Part shown: positions 35,852 through 47,277 of the stretch, piece after piece
Position numbering within the stretch: the stretch's first letter is position 1
How the letters are laid out: every line of letters starts with the position of its first letter
DNA from: Marchantia polymorpha subsp. ruderalis
Lineage: Eukaryota > Streptophyta > Marchantiopsida > Marchantiales > Marchantiaceae
Assembly: GCA_037833965.1 (NCBI GenBank)
Contig: AP031352.1
Span: forward strand, 29,576,501 to 29,640,500
DNA: 64,000 nucleotides
Reading direction: 5' to 3'
Made by a program: the position numbers and the translations under genes
Notes under the pieces: model-generated
What the model saw: the letters and a program-made list of their open reading frames with translations, nothing else
Told to the model about the DNA's origin: nothing
Database searches by the model: none

Positions 35852-38726
35852 CTACACGCTTGCACGGAACCACGCTACACTACACTCCGCGGAACCTGTG
35901 CTACGTCTCCTGCGCGACGGACTGCCGCGCACTAACTCCCTACCCTGCCAGTCTTCCGCTCGACTTCGCAGTCCTAATCGCTGCAACGCCGGGGACACCT
36001 CCACTTCGAGGGCGGACATGGTATCCCGCGCCTTCGACAGAAAAGCGTCGAGCTTCTTTGCTACCTTCCGCCGACTCCTGCTGTCGCCTGACAACAACCC
36101 GGCCGCGCGAAGTTCAAACTCACGCAGTGTGAGTTTCTCCTGCGCCGCCACTTCCCAGTGGGCGTAGCCCTTGAGACAGTGGGCGACACGCCTCGCCGTC
36201 TCCACCTTTGTGCGATCTGCCTCCTTCCTGCGATCCTCTTCAATTACCACTAATTGCGATTCGGCCTCAGCACGTTGCGCTCTCAATTCGCCACACTCTG
36301 ACTGTAGCCTGCGGATTACATCCTCATCCGCCTGTCGTGCGAGCTGACACTGTTTCTAACAACCGCGTCTATCGCACGAGCTCCTCTGACAAAATCTGAT
36401 TCTGGGCCTGCTTAGAAATTAGTGCTTCCGTGACCTTCACCTGCTCCTTGGTGAGCTCTTCCAGTTTCCCATCCCTCACCTTCTCGGAGTACTTGTAGAA
36501 TTTCTGATTGAGTTTATACTGACCCCACAAGCATTCATGCTTCTCCTTCAATTCCCTCAACTCCTGGTCCACTCTAGCTAGTAGCTTGCTGGTGTGGACT
36601 TTAGTGCGAGTCCGCCTGCGCACTAACTCAATGTAAGATCCCGGCTGAAGTGGGTCGGCGTATTTATCGACTTTGCGATCCAAGTACCTCAGCAACGGAA
36701 TCACCTGCTCAGAGAGCGCCGCCGCCGGCGCTCCAACAATTTCCTCCTCCTCCTCCTCGGTGTCCCCTGCTCCTGACATTTCTTCGGTGGAGCCTCCGTC
36801 GTCATCATCCGAGTGGAAAATTTCAGTCGCCATTGATTGCGTTGGCGACTGACCCGAGTGGGGCTGCATGTCGTCGACGTGTGCTGCCTGTGAAGGCACG
36901 GCTGCAGCCTCGCTGCTCTTCGCCAAAATGTCTAAGGCGGTAGGCGAATGTGCACGTGCTGCATCCCCGCCGCCCGCTTGTTGGTCGTCTACCGTATCCT
37001 CTCTGCCGTCGACGTCCGCCGCCGAAGGCGATCGAGCGGAGGGTGGCTGCGCGGGGTTTGATTGCGCATCGCGCACCGAAATTTCATCCCGCGGACAGTC
37101 ACTCCGCTCCTCCGCCTGTTGCTGCTCCCTTGATCGGTCCGCGGGGGCTGTGCTTGGCCTGTGCGCAGGCGCAAATGCCGGCGCCTTGTCCGCCGCAGGC
37201 GTAGCGCCGCGGACGTCCGTCGCCAAAGGCGACATGGCCGGGGGCCGCTCGCCCGATGTCCCTTGGCCCTGAGGCCCTACCGCCGAAGGCGCATCTACCG
37301 GCGGATTACCCGCCGATGGTGCGGCCTCCGCACGCTCCCTGCTCGTATCTCCTCGGCTCGAAGGCCCTGGCGCCGAAGGCGCGAATCGCGGCGCGTTGTG
37401 CGCCGGAGGGTCTGGCCCCGAAGGCCGGTGTCTCGTAGGCGGCTCTTCCGCCGGCTCCTTCCCCTTCCTACGTTGGGACGGGGGTGATTCTTGCCTGTGC
37501 ACAGGCGGCACGTGTGGAGGTGACTTGTGCACAGGCGGACTGCTTCTTCCCACGCGTAGGCGTAGGTCTACGTCTGCTTGTGATCGTCTGTCCGCGGAGT
37601 CTCGTCCGTCCGCGGAGGCTCGTCCGTCCGCGGAGGCTCGCCTGTGCGCAAACGGAACACCTGTCCGCAACGCACGTGGTAACTCCGGAGGCCCTTGGCC
37701 TGTAGGCGGCCTCTCGCCCGTCGAGGCTGCAGCGTGGTCCGTTGCTCCTGCGGACGTCCGCGCTTCCTCATTCTTCTCTGGCGACGCACTTCCTTTCTCC
37801 GTCGCAATCGTCGCCATGTCCGCACTGTTGGCTGGTAACACCAGTCTGCGTGCCTTCTGCTTCGGCCGGCTGTATGACTCGTACAACGGCCGCGGTCGAA
37901 TGGGAGCAGAGGGTTCTTGATGCTGCTCCTCTTCGGACTCCTCTCTCCATCGCCGCTTCTGCGGCGCTCGTGCTCCAGGAGTGTTCCTCCCTTCGTCCCT
38001 CCGCCTTGACGGAGTAGAAGTCGGTGACTCCTCTGCGTCAGTGTCGACCTCATTCTCCCGCACATACTTCCCGGGATGGTCGACGGACAACGGCGGAAAA
38101 CGCGCAAGCTCCGCCGCTGTCAAACAATTCCGCTGTCGATAAAAATTGATGAGGAAAGGAGAGAGATGGTTTAGAGTTCCCCCCTTCTCCTCAAAAGCAT
38201 GCTGTCGCATCACCCTGTGCAGGATGCTCGCCCAGTGAATTGGAGTTCCCTCGATGACGCACTCCACAAAAGAGACTTGCCACAATGTGACGTAGCAGGC
38301 GCGGTGTGGCTGCAGTAATTGCATCAGCGCCGCGGACAAAGTCCGGCGGAATCGATCCTTGTAATCGCGGGTCCTGTACCCATTCTTGGTAGACCTCCCG
38401 GTCTTGAACAGCTCCACAAATTGCGCCTCTTCATGCTTGGTCACCTTGATGCTCTCACTGTCGAAGAGGAGATGCCCTGGCATGCCCGCACATCTTCCCA
38501 ATGCATGCGCCCAATCTTGGACTGTCCACCGATCAACATGCGGACGCAATCCGCGCGAGGGTGGTCCCTGTGGCTCTAACCACTCGCGCACCATATCCGC
38601 ACAGATGTAGTTCCATCCCCATAGCAAGAAATCGAGCTTTCTTGCTATCAAGCGCTCCTCGAAAGCGCGCAGCCCGTTCTGTGGTAGACGAAGCGGCAGC
38701 ATCCGCAATCGGCCCGGTCTCGTCAT
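35852..38726 (-). pseudogene. LTR-internal ORF3 (solo LTR copy), broken once by a stop and once by a frameshift
   Basis: From the ATG at 38726 the frame runs 785 codons to a TAG at 36369-36371. Compared with the copy at 47278-48660, this TAG replaces a CAG codon (C to T), and a single extra base follows within about 20 nt. The remaining coding region continues in another frame to 35852. Layout: an N-terminal globular domain (about residues 1-210 from this start, with LDFLLWGWN and GTLNHLSPFLI), a long Arg/Pro/Ser/Ala-rich middle, an acidic patch, then a coiled-coil C-terminus ending before the TATA box. The family is not recognised. Confidence 0.85.
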
Positions 38727-39299
38727 TGCGTTCTTGGAGTTCGCTCGCCCGCTCATTGTACTTCCGCACCGCTCGAGCTCCTTTCTTCCTCGGCAAACTC
38801 TAATCGCCCTCAATTCCAAATCACGCGCACTCACTTCTCCCTCAATCACCAAGAAATCCTCTGCGCGGCAATGTCGAGAAGGCTTAGTAGCCACCAGATG
38901 GACGCGCGCAGCTCGCACTAAAGAATGGAATCGCAAATTCCAAAATGGGACGCTCTCCGCCGCCCGGTCGAAGGTCATGGTCAGCTCTTGCTCGTGGAGG
39001 ACGTCTCAATTGATGGCCGCGCCGGCTCTACGCTGAAACGGTCTCCGCTCTCACGCGCGGCTTCACGCTCCGCCGTCGCCGATTAAACTCTCACGCTCGA
39101 ATTGGCGGATTTGAACTCCGCGAGCGTACTACACCGCGGACATGGGTGCGCAGCGCCGAAGGCGAGTTTTCCGCCTTGCGCGGTACACTCGTCGTACCGC
39201 TCCTCAGCCAATCCCCTTCTGCCTCGACGCGTGTGTCCGCATGTCGGACAAAAGTTCAACTCCCGCCTGCGCGCAGGCAGACTCCTCGGCGGATTCTCC

Positions 39300-39765
39300 G
39301 CCGGCGCGGAACTTCATCCTCCTGTGCACAGGCGCTCGCCTGTGCGCAGGCGAAATCCGTCCGCGGCGACGCGCTGGCGCGGAAGGCGTTGACCGCGGTC
39401 AGCCGTCTCCGTCCAGACTGTCCGTTCCTTGTCTCTTCGTCGGCGCTTCCGCCGCCGCAACTCCGTCCGTCCAAGAGCGCATCCATCCGTCCCGTCCGTA
39501 CGGTCCGTACGGATTTGACTATTCTGGCGGCTCCTTGCTCGCCCGCGGCGCTGCGCTGGCGCAGAAGGCGTCGTACACTTTCTACCTCACAAGGCGCATT
39601 TCTAGGGCCCAAGGCGGATTTCCCGCCGACGCCGAAGCGCCTGTGCACAGGCGGACGCCTGTGCGTAGGCGAACTTCGCGCCTACCTCAAACCCTATTTT
39701 GCCTGTGCACAGGCGAACTTCCTTCGTCCGCGCATAGGACAAAACTTCTCCGCCTGTGCGTAGGC
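39300..39765. repeat. Cluster of 16-bp palindromes CGCCTGTGCACAGGCG
   Basis: Several exact or near copies of this perfect palindrome lie in the non-coding U3 of the solo LTR, and related copies occur within ORF3 (37490-37640) and in the LTR of element II (47055-47135). Confidence 0.75.
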
Positions 39766-40180
39766 GAAGAGTTGAGTATCTTACAACCTTCATAACTCCC
39801 GGAGTCTTTATCCGCTATTGGCGTTCTTGAGCTCGTTGGAATCAGTGCGTCGAGCTCTTTCCAACGAGACCCTAGCTAAGTCAAGGCGTCCGGGGGTTGA
39901 CCTAAATATGAAGGATTTCCCTACCGCCGCGGACGCAGCTCCGAAGGCGGGTTTTGCGCCTTGCGCCGTAGGGATCCTAACTGCAGAGCTCGCAGGGAGG
40001 GTGGTGCCCGTCCTTACTGCTGCACCCAACTTCTAGATTCTACGAGATCCCTTGAGAATCTCCGCTATCTTCCGAATTCACTCTGTTTTGATGCACCGAA
40101 GGCTATTTACATTGCTGCCAGGGTACAGTTTTCCAAAAATGTTTTAATTTCCTCAAAATTACCAAAAGTGGGGTACCACA

Positions 40181-41117
40181 AGTAGTTCAAGGCGTTTTGC
40201 CTTGGGGATTTTCCAATTTCAGAAGTGCAGTTCAGGAACTCATTTTCTCTGCGCGTTTGTGTCCTTTGTTCTGACACCGCGCAAGAGTAGCTATAGCTTG
40301 TCGAAGTTACCGCATTTTGTAGTTGAAGGCCTTCGGCTGAATGTTCTGAGCTAGCAGATAGTATAGTCAAGATCTTCAAATTCAGACTTACCCCTTTGGA
40401 GGTTTTTCCTGTTTTTATTCCTTTGGGATTTTTCCCCCTAAATGCCAAAGTGAAGTTTTGTTAACTTCGGAGTAAACCTTGGTTGAAATTCAAGTTGTGT
40501 GTGTTACGCTGCTTGAGGTGCCTTCGAGGGTAGCCTCCGCAGTATTTCTGGGAATGACTAGTGCCTGAGAATTCAAATTCGTCAATAGACTGTTAAGTTG
40601 TGACACTGGATCTTTTCTCAATTGAGTTTCTCAATTCGTATTCTTGTAGTCTCTGCGCGTTTTGTGAGTTGAGTGTGTTGTTCACCGTGTGAGAGTGACT
40701 TCGGTTTGACGAAGATACCGCATCTGAAGTAGGAAGTCCAACCCGAATGCTCTGCACTAGCAGTGACTAGTAGCGGAGTTGTAAATGCGGAGTTGGGGGT
40801 TACTACCTGCAGATCCTCTTAGTGTACTCTTGGGAAACTTTCCCCTAAATCTTAAGTAGAGGTCCTAATCGACCTCTGAGTTGTGCTTTTCCAGTTTCAG
40901 GTGTGTGTTGGGGTGAACTACGCTGCACTGTGTGTCCTCCGAGTGACCTCCGAGTTGAGCACTTGCAATATTTCTGGGAGTGAAAGTAGCTTGAGAATTC
41001 AAATTCCTCAATAGTCTGTTAATACGTGACACTTTGTACTCTGTGTGTTGCCTCTGTACCTGTGGGTTCGACCTTTTGCCGTTATACTGCAAAATTAGCC
41101 TTTGGTGGGTTATTACA
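40181..41117 (+). mobile_element. Old LTR fragment, right part (R/U5 to LTR end)
   Basis: Continuation of the LTR split by the solo LTR. It starts AGTAGTTCAAGGCG, carries the same R/U5 repeats as the other LTRs in plus orientation and ends TTATTACA at 41117. Because the inserted solo LTR is inverted, this piece and the solo LTR's own end look like 0.95-kb terminal inverted repeats. Confidence 0.82.
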
Positions 41118-41624
41118 CCGATCAGCGAGGCCTTAATGTTCCTACGACCAAACACATGTAAGAAAATAACAATTGATAAAATTGTGTATCAATCATGATA
41201 TAAATTTTCATAAAAACTTTATAACCAGCTAGATACCATCTTCTGATCTTCTAGAAATATAAACCACGTTGATGTTCAGTTAATTTTTAAAAGATTGTAT
41301 CTTATATTGGTATTGTTTCTTTGTTGGGTATGTTTTGTTCACCATTCCACATATAATTTAAAATGAAGAACTGGGTATGTTTTGTTCACCATTCCACATA
41401 TAATTTAAAATGAAGAATTGGGTATGTTTTGTTCACCATTCCACATATAATTTAAAATGAAGAACTGGGTCTGAGAGGATTTTCGACCCTCTCATAAGTG
41501 GATTGCACTTCAGGTGCAATTCAGATTCAGTGTACCGTTAGAAATTTTTCGTTTTATGTTTATAAGGCTTAAATGTCTACAGAGTAGTTTGAAAAATAGA
41601 TTTCTTTGTATGGAGTTGCCATGA
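41118..41624. other. Resumed tRNA-Ser segment flank
   Basis: From about 41205 the sequence again matches the flank of tRNA-Ser copy 1 (28680-28990), up to CCATGA at 41624 where the next LTR begins. Confidence 0.7.
41331..41470. repeat. Tandem repeat, three units of about 48 bp
   Basis: The unit GGGTATGTTTTGTTCACCAT onward occurs three times here, but once at the homologous place near tRNA copy 1 (about 28785). Confidence 0.85.
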
Positions 41625-41860
41625 TGTGAGCGCAAAACTGTGCTCGCATGTTTTTTTACCCTTATGAGAGTTAAAATTTTGGATTTTAGCTCTTGCAAAT
41701 TTATGCTTGGGGTTTTCTGAAAGATTCTGCAAGATTAGGAGTTGGTGTGATGGTTAGGGAGCAAGAGGTGCGGAAGGAGGCCTTCGGGGCAAGGTCTTCG
41801 GCGAAATGCCTCCAGTGAAGTCCCTTCGGAAAAAGGCCTTCGGCAAAGAAGTGAAACTCT

Positions 41861-42743
41861 CATAACGTTTTCAGTGTGTGACTCCTTGACTCAGTTAGGG
41901 TCTTGTTGGAAAGAACTCGCGACGTTCGTTCCAACAAGACCAAGAACTATTGAAACGGATAAGGCATCACCGAGTTAGGAGCGGCGGAAGTTTCTGATAT
42001 GGAGGGCCTTCGGCGGGTTGCGCGTAGGCGGCATGCGCATAGGCAAACGCCTTCGGCGGAAGGGTAAAACCGTGATAACGTTTTGAATTCTTAACGGTTT
42101 GCGTTGCTTAAGGTGTCGTTGGAAAGGGCTCAACACGCTCGTTCTAACAAGCCCAAGAACACCTGGAACGGATAAGAATTTAGGGAGTTATGACTATCGG
42201 AAAATACCTAGACGTTCGACTTCGGCGGAAGGAGTTTGCCTCCGGCGGGAAATCCGCCTTCGACTCTAGATGTTCGCTTTCGGGGGAAAGGCCTTCGGCG
42301 GTTGCAGGCCTTCGGCGAAGCAGTAAAACCGGCATATCTTTTTCAATTCTTAGCGGTTTGATTTGATTTGGGTCTCATTGGAAAGAACTCGACGCGCTGG
42401 TTTCAACGATACCAATATCTCTTGAAACAGATCAGTTATCATTGAGTTATGAGCGTCGAAAGCGGCTGTCATGGTTAGGCGAGAGGCCTTCGGCGTTAAC
42501 AGTTAGAGGGGCCTTCGGCCCAAGGCGGCCTGCGCGTAGGCGGCCTGCGTGTAGGACGGGTTGCGTGTAGGACGCTTGTGCATAGGCAAATGCCTTCGGC
42601 AGAAGAGTAAAACCGTCATAACTTTTTCAATTCTTATCGGTTTGACTTAGTTAGGGGCTCGTTGGAAAGAGCACAACACGCTTGTTTCAATGAGCTCAAG
42701 AACGTTTCAAACGAAACAGGGATCCATGAGTTATGGGCGTCGG
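41861..42743 (+). repeat. Four-fold repeat of a hairpin-forming LTR module
   Basis: Copies of about 130 nt lie at about 41861-41987, 42072-42200, 42331-42460 and 42617-42743. Each runs from a CATAAC-like start through TTGGAAAGA(A/G)CTC to GAGTTATG-like and GTCGG ends. Single copies occur at about 43807-43934, 46823-46952, 39787-39912 (minus) and 57338-57465 (minus). Confidence 0.8.
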
Positions 42744-43186
42744 GGTGATTGTTATAGATAGGCAAAGGTGCGGAAGAGTGTCTTCAGCGGGGGAGCTTTC
42801 GGCGGTGCGCGGAAGAAGATTTCGGACGGCGGATGTTGACGTGGTCATAAATAAAGACTGCATAGGTGTGGCAGTGGCGGCGGCGTGAAGTCAGGCGTGG
42901 AAATAGGACGGCGGGGCATGAAGTCGCACATGGGAATCAGGCCGTTGCCCATCATCACGGGAATAGTATTTACGCGGGTTGTGGGTGACTCGGCCCTTGA
43001 ACATTGGAGAGGATTATTTCGGCCTGCGAGCTGGGATTGTGTGGTGTGCCATTGTGTGGAGACGCTGGTGGGATAGGTAGGAGGAATAGAGTGTGGACGT
43101 GAGTGATTTTTTGCAGTGAAGTGGTGAGGATTAGGAGGGGAGTGTGGAGAGTTCGAAGGAGGAGGAAGCAACCTCTCGTGGGTGGA

Positions 43187-43439
43187 GAGTCGTATCTGAA
43201 GTGAAATCCGTGAGTGAGATCTGAGATTGAAGTGTAATCTGTGAGTGGGATCTGAGATTGAAGTGAAATCCGTGAGTGGGATCTGAGATTGAAGTGAGAT
43301 CCGTGAGTGGGATCTGAGATTGAAGTGTAATCCGTGAGTGGGATCTGAGATTGAAGTGTAATCTGTGAGTGGGATCTGAGATTGAAGTGTAATCTGAGAT
43401 TGGGATCTGAGATAGGGGTGCGAAATCCGTGAGTGGGAT
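43187..43439. repeat. Minisatellite, unit about 30 bp
   Basis: About eight to nine units of GTGAGTGGGATCTGAGATTG plus an AAGTG(A/T)AATC(C/T) tail. LTR fragment A is inserted at its right edge. Confidence 0.9.
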
Positions 43440-46400
43440 TGTGGTAACACACTTTTTGTTTTTTTTTGCAGAATTTAAACAATTTTAGAAAACTAGTACC
43501 GAAGCAATGTTTGTAGTTAGAAAAGAGTACGTTAAACAGAGTGGATTGAGGAGATCGTCACGAGGTCACGAAGAATCGCGTAGTCGGATGTACCAACGCC
43601 AATGTCTTCGGCGCCTTCGGCAAAAGCTCCTTTTCTGAGGTGTCTCTGCTCACGCGCTTCCAGCGTTTAAGGAAGCTACGCTTCCGGCGCAGACACCTCA
43701 GGAGGAGATTTTGCTAAAGACGTCAGAAGAACGGCACGGACCTCTGAAGGCTTCCGACCATGAGTGCGCCTTCGGCGATGCGCCGCTAGCGCGGAAAGGG
43801 AAACCTTCATAACGATCGGAATACACGGTAGTTCTAGTTGGTTGAAGTTGCATTGGAAAGAGCTCAGGACGCTTGTTCTAACGAGCCCAAGGGCGTTGGA
43901 GATGGATCAGGGACGAAGAAGTTATGAGCGTCGGAAAACTCGTAGCCGGACATGCGCCGTTCGCGCTAGGGTTCACAGTCGGAAAGGACTCCCGTACGTC
44001 TTCGGCGATGCGCCTTTGGCGGAATCACGCGCTCATGGGAGGAAATCAACTTAGAGTCGGAAGCGCCTTTGGCGGCTGCGCAACGGAAGAAACGCGCCGG
44101 CCGGATGTACGCCTCCGACGTGGCGCTAATAGCCGGATGCGCTGGCATGATATGCGCTGGCATGATTTGCGCTGGTATGACTTGCGCCGGCGGGATATGC
44201 GCCGTCAGCAATGGACGAGGCAGAATGGACAAAATAAGTGGTACGAATACGCGCCGGCGTAATTCGCGCCGACTGGATGTGCACCTCTAGCAAGGCGCCG
44301 ACGGATAAGGAACACGCCAGCGGCGACACACCTCCGGTGATGGTCGGGTTAGGAAAAGACAACATAGCCGACGTATACACTGCGGCGAACTCGAGTCTGG
44401 AAGACGGTGGCGGCGGGAGAATTCAATATTCACGCATGCGAATGCGCGCAGTGCGGAGACGTGAATTCGAGCATGCAAGGGCAAACCGTTAGGCCGTATA
44501 GCTGGCTGCGTAAATTGTAACCAGTAAGAACGTTGGACGTTCTTGAATTCAGAGAAGAAAAGACTGCTCTCCAGTCTCATTCTCTCATTCTTGATTTTGC
44601 GATTCCCAGCTTCCAAGATTACGCGCAAGGGCGGAGAGACCTGCAGAGAGAGGAGAGAGTGCGGAGGTGAGTTGCGCAAAGATCTTGACAGAACTTGGAG
44701 AGAATTGCGAATAGCGAACTTGAGCGCGAGAGGAGAGCGAGTGACAGCAGTCATTGCTTGAGCGGCCGACGCGCAAGGGCGATTATGAGAGAGCGAGCGA
44801 AAGGGAGAATGTTTGTGTGTGCAGGAAACGCAATGTCAAAGGTCCCCCAACTGCGAGTGTCTCCACTCAGGGTGCCGCAGATCGGTCTACGCGCATTTCA
44901 AGATGTGCTGATGGGGCTGAAGCTCGATTTCCTCCTATGGGGGTGGAACTGGACATGTCCGGAGATGGTGCGCGAGTATCTGCAGGAGAGACACAAGCCC
45001 TCACGCGGATTCCGTCCACATCCACAAAGATGGGACATTTGTGACTGGGCGCAGGTGTTGGGCAGGTGTGCCGGCGAGGAAGGGTATCTTCTCTTCGAGG
45101 CCGATAGCGTGAAGGTGTCGCAGGAGGAAGAAATCTCCTACAATGAGCTTTTCAAAGTTGCCAGGCATCCCAAGAACGGTTTCCGGACACGGGATTACAA
45201 AGATCGATTGCGGAGAAATGTCGCGACTGCATTGTTGCAGATATTGCAGCCGACCAAGACCGCTTACATGCATGGTTGGCAGGTAGAATTTGTGGAGCTA
45301 GTGTTGTCAGGTGCTCCAGTACATTGGGCACGGCTCCTGTGGAAGGTGACGCGCCAACATGCGCAAGAAGAGAGAGGAGGAACCCTCAATCATCTTTCGC
45401 CTTACCTGATTGTGTTTTATCGGGCGATGGGATGTTTGACAAATTCAGAGCGGACACGATTTCCGCTGCTGACACGGAGCTATCCAGGTAGATACTCACG
45501 GGAGGCCGAAGTAGACACGGATCCGGACGAGGAACCTGCCAGTCCGCCTCCGGCTCCGGCCCCAGCAAGAGCAGCAGAAGAACGTCGAAGTGAGCGCATT
45601 CCGCGAAAGCGGAAGTGGGATGAGAGACCTGAGGACAGGCAGCCGGAAGTGCCAGCTGCGCCGACTCGTAGTCGGCCCACCCACGAGCCTCACAGTCGAC
45701 CAAAACAGAGGGCACGCAAAATGCCAACTAGTACTGAGAAGACCGGGCGTACTCCGGTCCGGCGGAATCCCACGCAGGAGGAGATAATCGCGCAGATTCT
45801 GGAGAAATCGACAAATACCTCTGCGCAGAAGGCACCAATGCCTTCGAAAGAAGATGGACGGACTGACAGTCGGCCGACTACGAGTCGGGCGACTGAAGGT
45901 CGACAAACGGAAGGAAGGCCGACTGAGCGGCGCGTCGAACCGGACAGCAGGCCAGAAGCAGAAGGGAGTTTGGCTGACGAGCCAACAACCCTCAGAGGGT
46001 CGTCTTCGGCGGAAGGCACTTCTCGGAAAACGCCGCCAGCAAGCAGGCCAAGTGGAGTAAAGACGCGCAGGGTGTATCCGACTGCCAGTCGGACAACTGC
46101 TAGTCGGCCGACTGCGAGTCGGTCAACAGAGAGTCGGCCGGATTCGCCGACTGCGAGACGGACAGGGCCGGCGACCAGTGTGCGGACGCCTTCGGCAGAC
46201 GCACCTTCAGCGAAGACACCTTCCGCGCAGATTGCGCCGGAAGGGCAGGCAGCAGAAGCGGGCGGTGCAAAGGTGACAAAAGTCACTGCGGCGTCGACCC
46301 CTTTGGAAACTGAAGATCGAGTCGGAACAGGGGCTCAAGCAGTGGGATCCCCCACTGCCTTGGATATTTTAGCAGGCAGTGGAGCGGCAGTCGCAGCGGA

Positions 46401-46552
46401 AGCTACTGCGCGCCACAGTTCCAGGGAGTCGCCAAGGGATTCGGTGGCGACTGAAATCCTCGAAACGGAGGATAAGACGAGCTCTGAAGAGCAGGAAGCG
46501 GATTCTGTGCAGAAAACGCCAACAGGGGTGTTGTGCGAGCAGATAGTCCCAC
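43440..46552 (+). mobile_element. LTR fragment A (second layer), 5' part with ORF3
   Basis: It starts TGTGGTAACACACTTTTTG, the same LTR start as element III (57825, minus), and is similar to that LTR throughout. It is cut at 46552 inside ORF3 by element II. Contains a conserved stem (CTGAGGTGTCT with AGACACCTCAG, about 43637-43715), the hairpin module, short GCGCTGGCATGAT tandem repeats (44138-44205) and the inverted repeat AAGAACGT/ACGTTCTT near 44527-44545. Its 3' part is beyond the window. Confidence 0.85.
44833..46552 (+). pseudogene. LTR-internal ORF3 (LTR fragment A copy), interrupted by element II
   Basis: The ATG at 44833 (MSKVPQLRVSPLRVPQ) is preceded by TTTGTGTGTGCAGG, a possible 3' splice site just upstream. 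The frame follows the intact copy of element III closely for about 573 codons, ending at the insertion point in GVLCEQIVPL. It then runs artificially into element II's LTR for about 24 codons. It retains the N-terminal domain with LDFLLWGWNWTCPEMV and GTLNHLSPYLIVFYRAMG, and the Arg/Thr/Ser-rich middle with palindromic GACTGCGAGTC-type repeats. The coiled coil is missing from this part. No stop or shift is seen before the break. Confidence 0.88.
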
Positions 46553-47277
46553 TGTGGTACCCCACTTTTGGCAATTTTGAGGAAATTAAAACATTTTTGG
46601 AAAACTGTACCCTGGCAGCATTGTAAATAGCCTTCGGTACATCAAAACAGAGTGAATCCGGAAGATCGCGGGGATTCTCGAGGGATCTTGTAGAATCTGG
46701 GATTTGGGGTGCAGCAGTAAGGACAGGCACCACCCTCCCTGCGAGCTCTGCAGTTAGGATCTCTACGGCGCAAGGCGCAAAACCCGCCTTCGGAGGTTGC
46801 GTCCGCGGCTGTAGGGAAACCCTCCATAATTAGGTCAACCCTCAGGCGCCTTGACCAAGTTAGGATCCCGTTGGAAAGAGCTCGACGCACTGATTCCAAC
46901 GAGCCCAAGAACGCTTGGAACAGATGAGGACTTAGGGAGTTATCGCTATTGGAAGAAACGGAGGCGGTCGCCTACGGCGGAAAGAGTTCGCCACCGGCGC
47001 GAATTCCGCCTACGCGGAAGGGGGAATCAAGTTTTGTCCTATGCGCGGACGAAGGCGTTCGCCTGTGCACAGGCGAAGTAGGGTTAGGGGAGGCGCGAAG
47101 TCCGCCTACGCACAGGCGCTCGCCTGTGCACAGGCGCTTCGGCGTCGGCGGAAAATCCGCCTTGGGCCCTAGAAATGCGCCTTGTGAGGTAGAAAGTGTA
47201 CGGCGCCTTCCGCGCCAGCGCGGCGCCGCGTACATCGGGCGTGCGGCCAAGGAACATCGGGCGTGCGGCCCCCGGCC

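Larger units (their letters stand above)
34845..40180 (-). mobile_element. Solo LTR (5.3 kb) of a Ty3/gypsy element, with internal ORF
   Basis: Read on the minus strand, it begins TGTGGTACCCCAC at 40180 and ends GGGTTATTACA at 34845. Flanks are AGTAG at 34840-34844 and AGTAG at 40181-40185, a perfect 5-bp target duplication. No PBS, gag or pol lies inside, so it is a solo LTR from LTR-LTR recombination. It contains the about-840-codon ORF3 (broken), a TATA box (35809-35815, minus) and an R/U5 region with two imperfect repeats of about 400 bp and a (CA)n run. The same LTR subtype (start TGTGGTACCCCAC) forms the 5' LTR of element II. Confidence 0.9.
41625..43439 (+). mobile_element. LTR fragment C (outermost layer of the nest)
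   Basis: It begins TGTGAGCGCAAAACTG exactly where homology to the tRNA-Ser copy 1 flank ends. It carries four copies of a conserved hairpin module also found once in each of the other LTRs, with GCCTTCGGCG-rich spacers, and ends in a minisatellite interrupted by LTR fragment A. The remainder must lie beyond the nested insertions. It has a different LTR start from the other elements, hence a separate family or subfamily. Confidence 0.65.

Noticed and set aside
36950-37920. Plus-strand open frames within the solo LTR ORF3
   Set aside because: They overlap the minus-strand ORF3 in its GC-rich repeat region and are not maintained in the other LTR copies.
34845-41117. DNA transposon with 0.95-kb terminal inverted repeats
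   Set aside because: The AGTAG duplication at 34840 and 40181 and LTR-specific ends show a solo LTR inserted inversely in another LTR.
43187-43439. CRISPR array
   Set aside because: The roughly 30-bp units are directly adjacent with no unique spacers, and the context is a plant LTR. It is a minisatellite.
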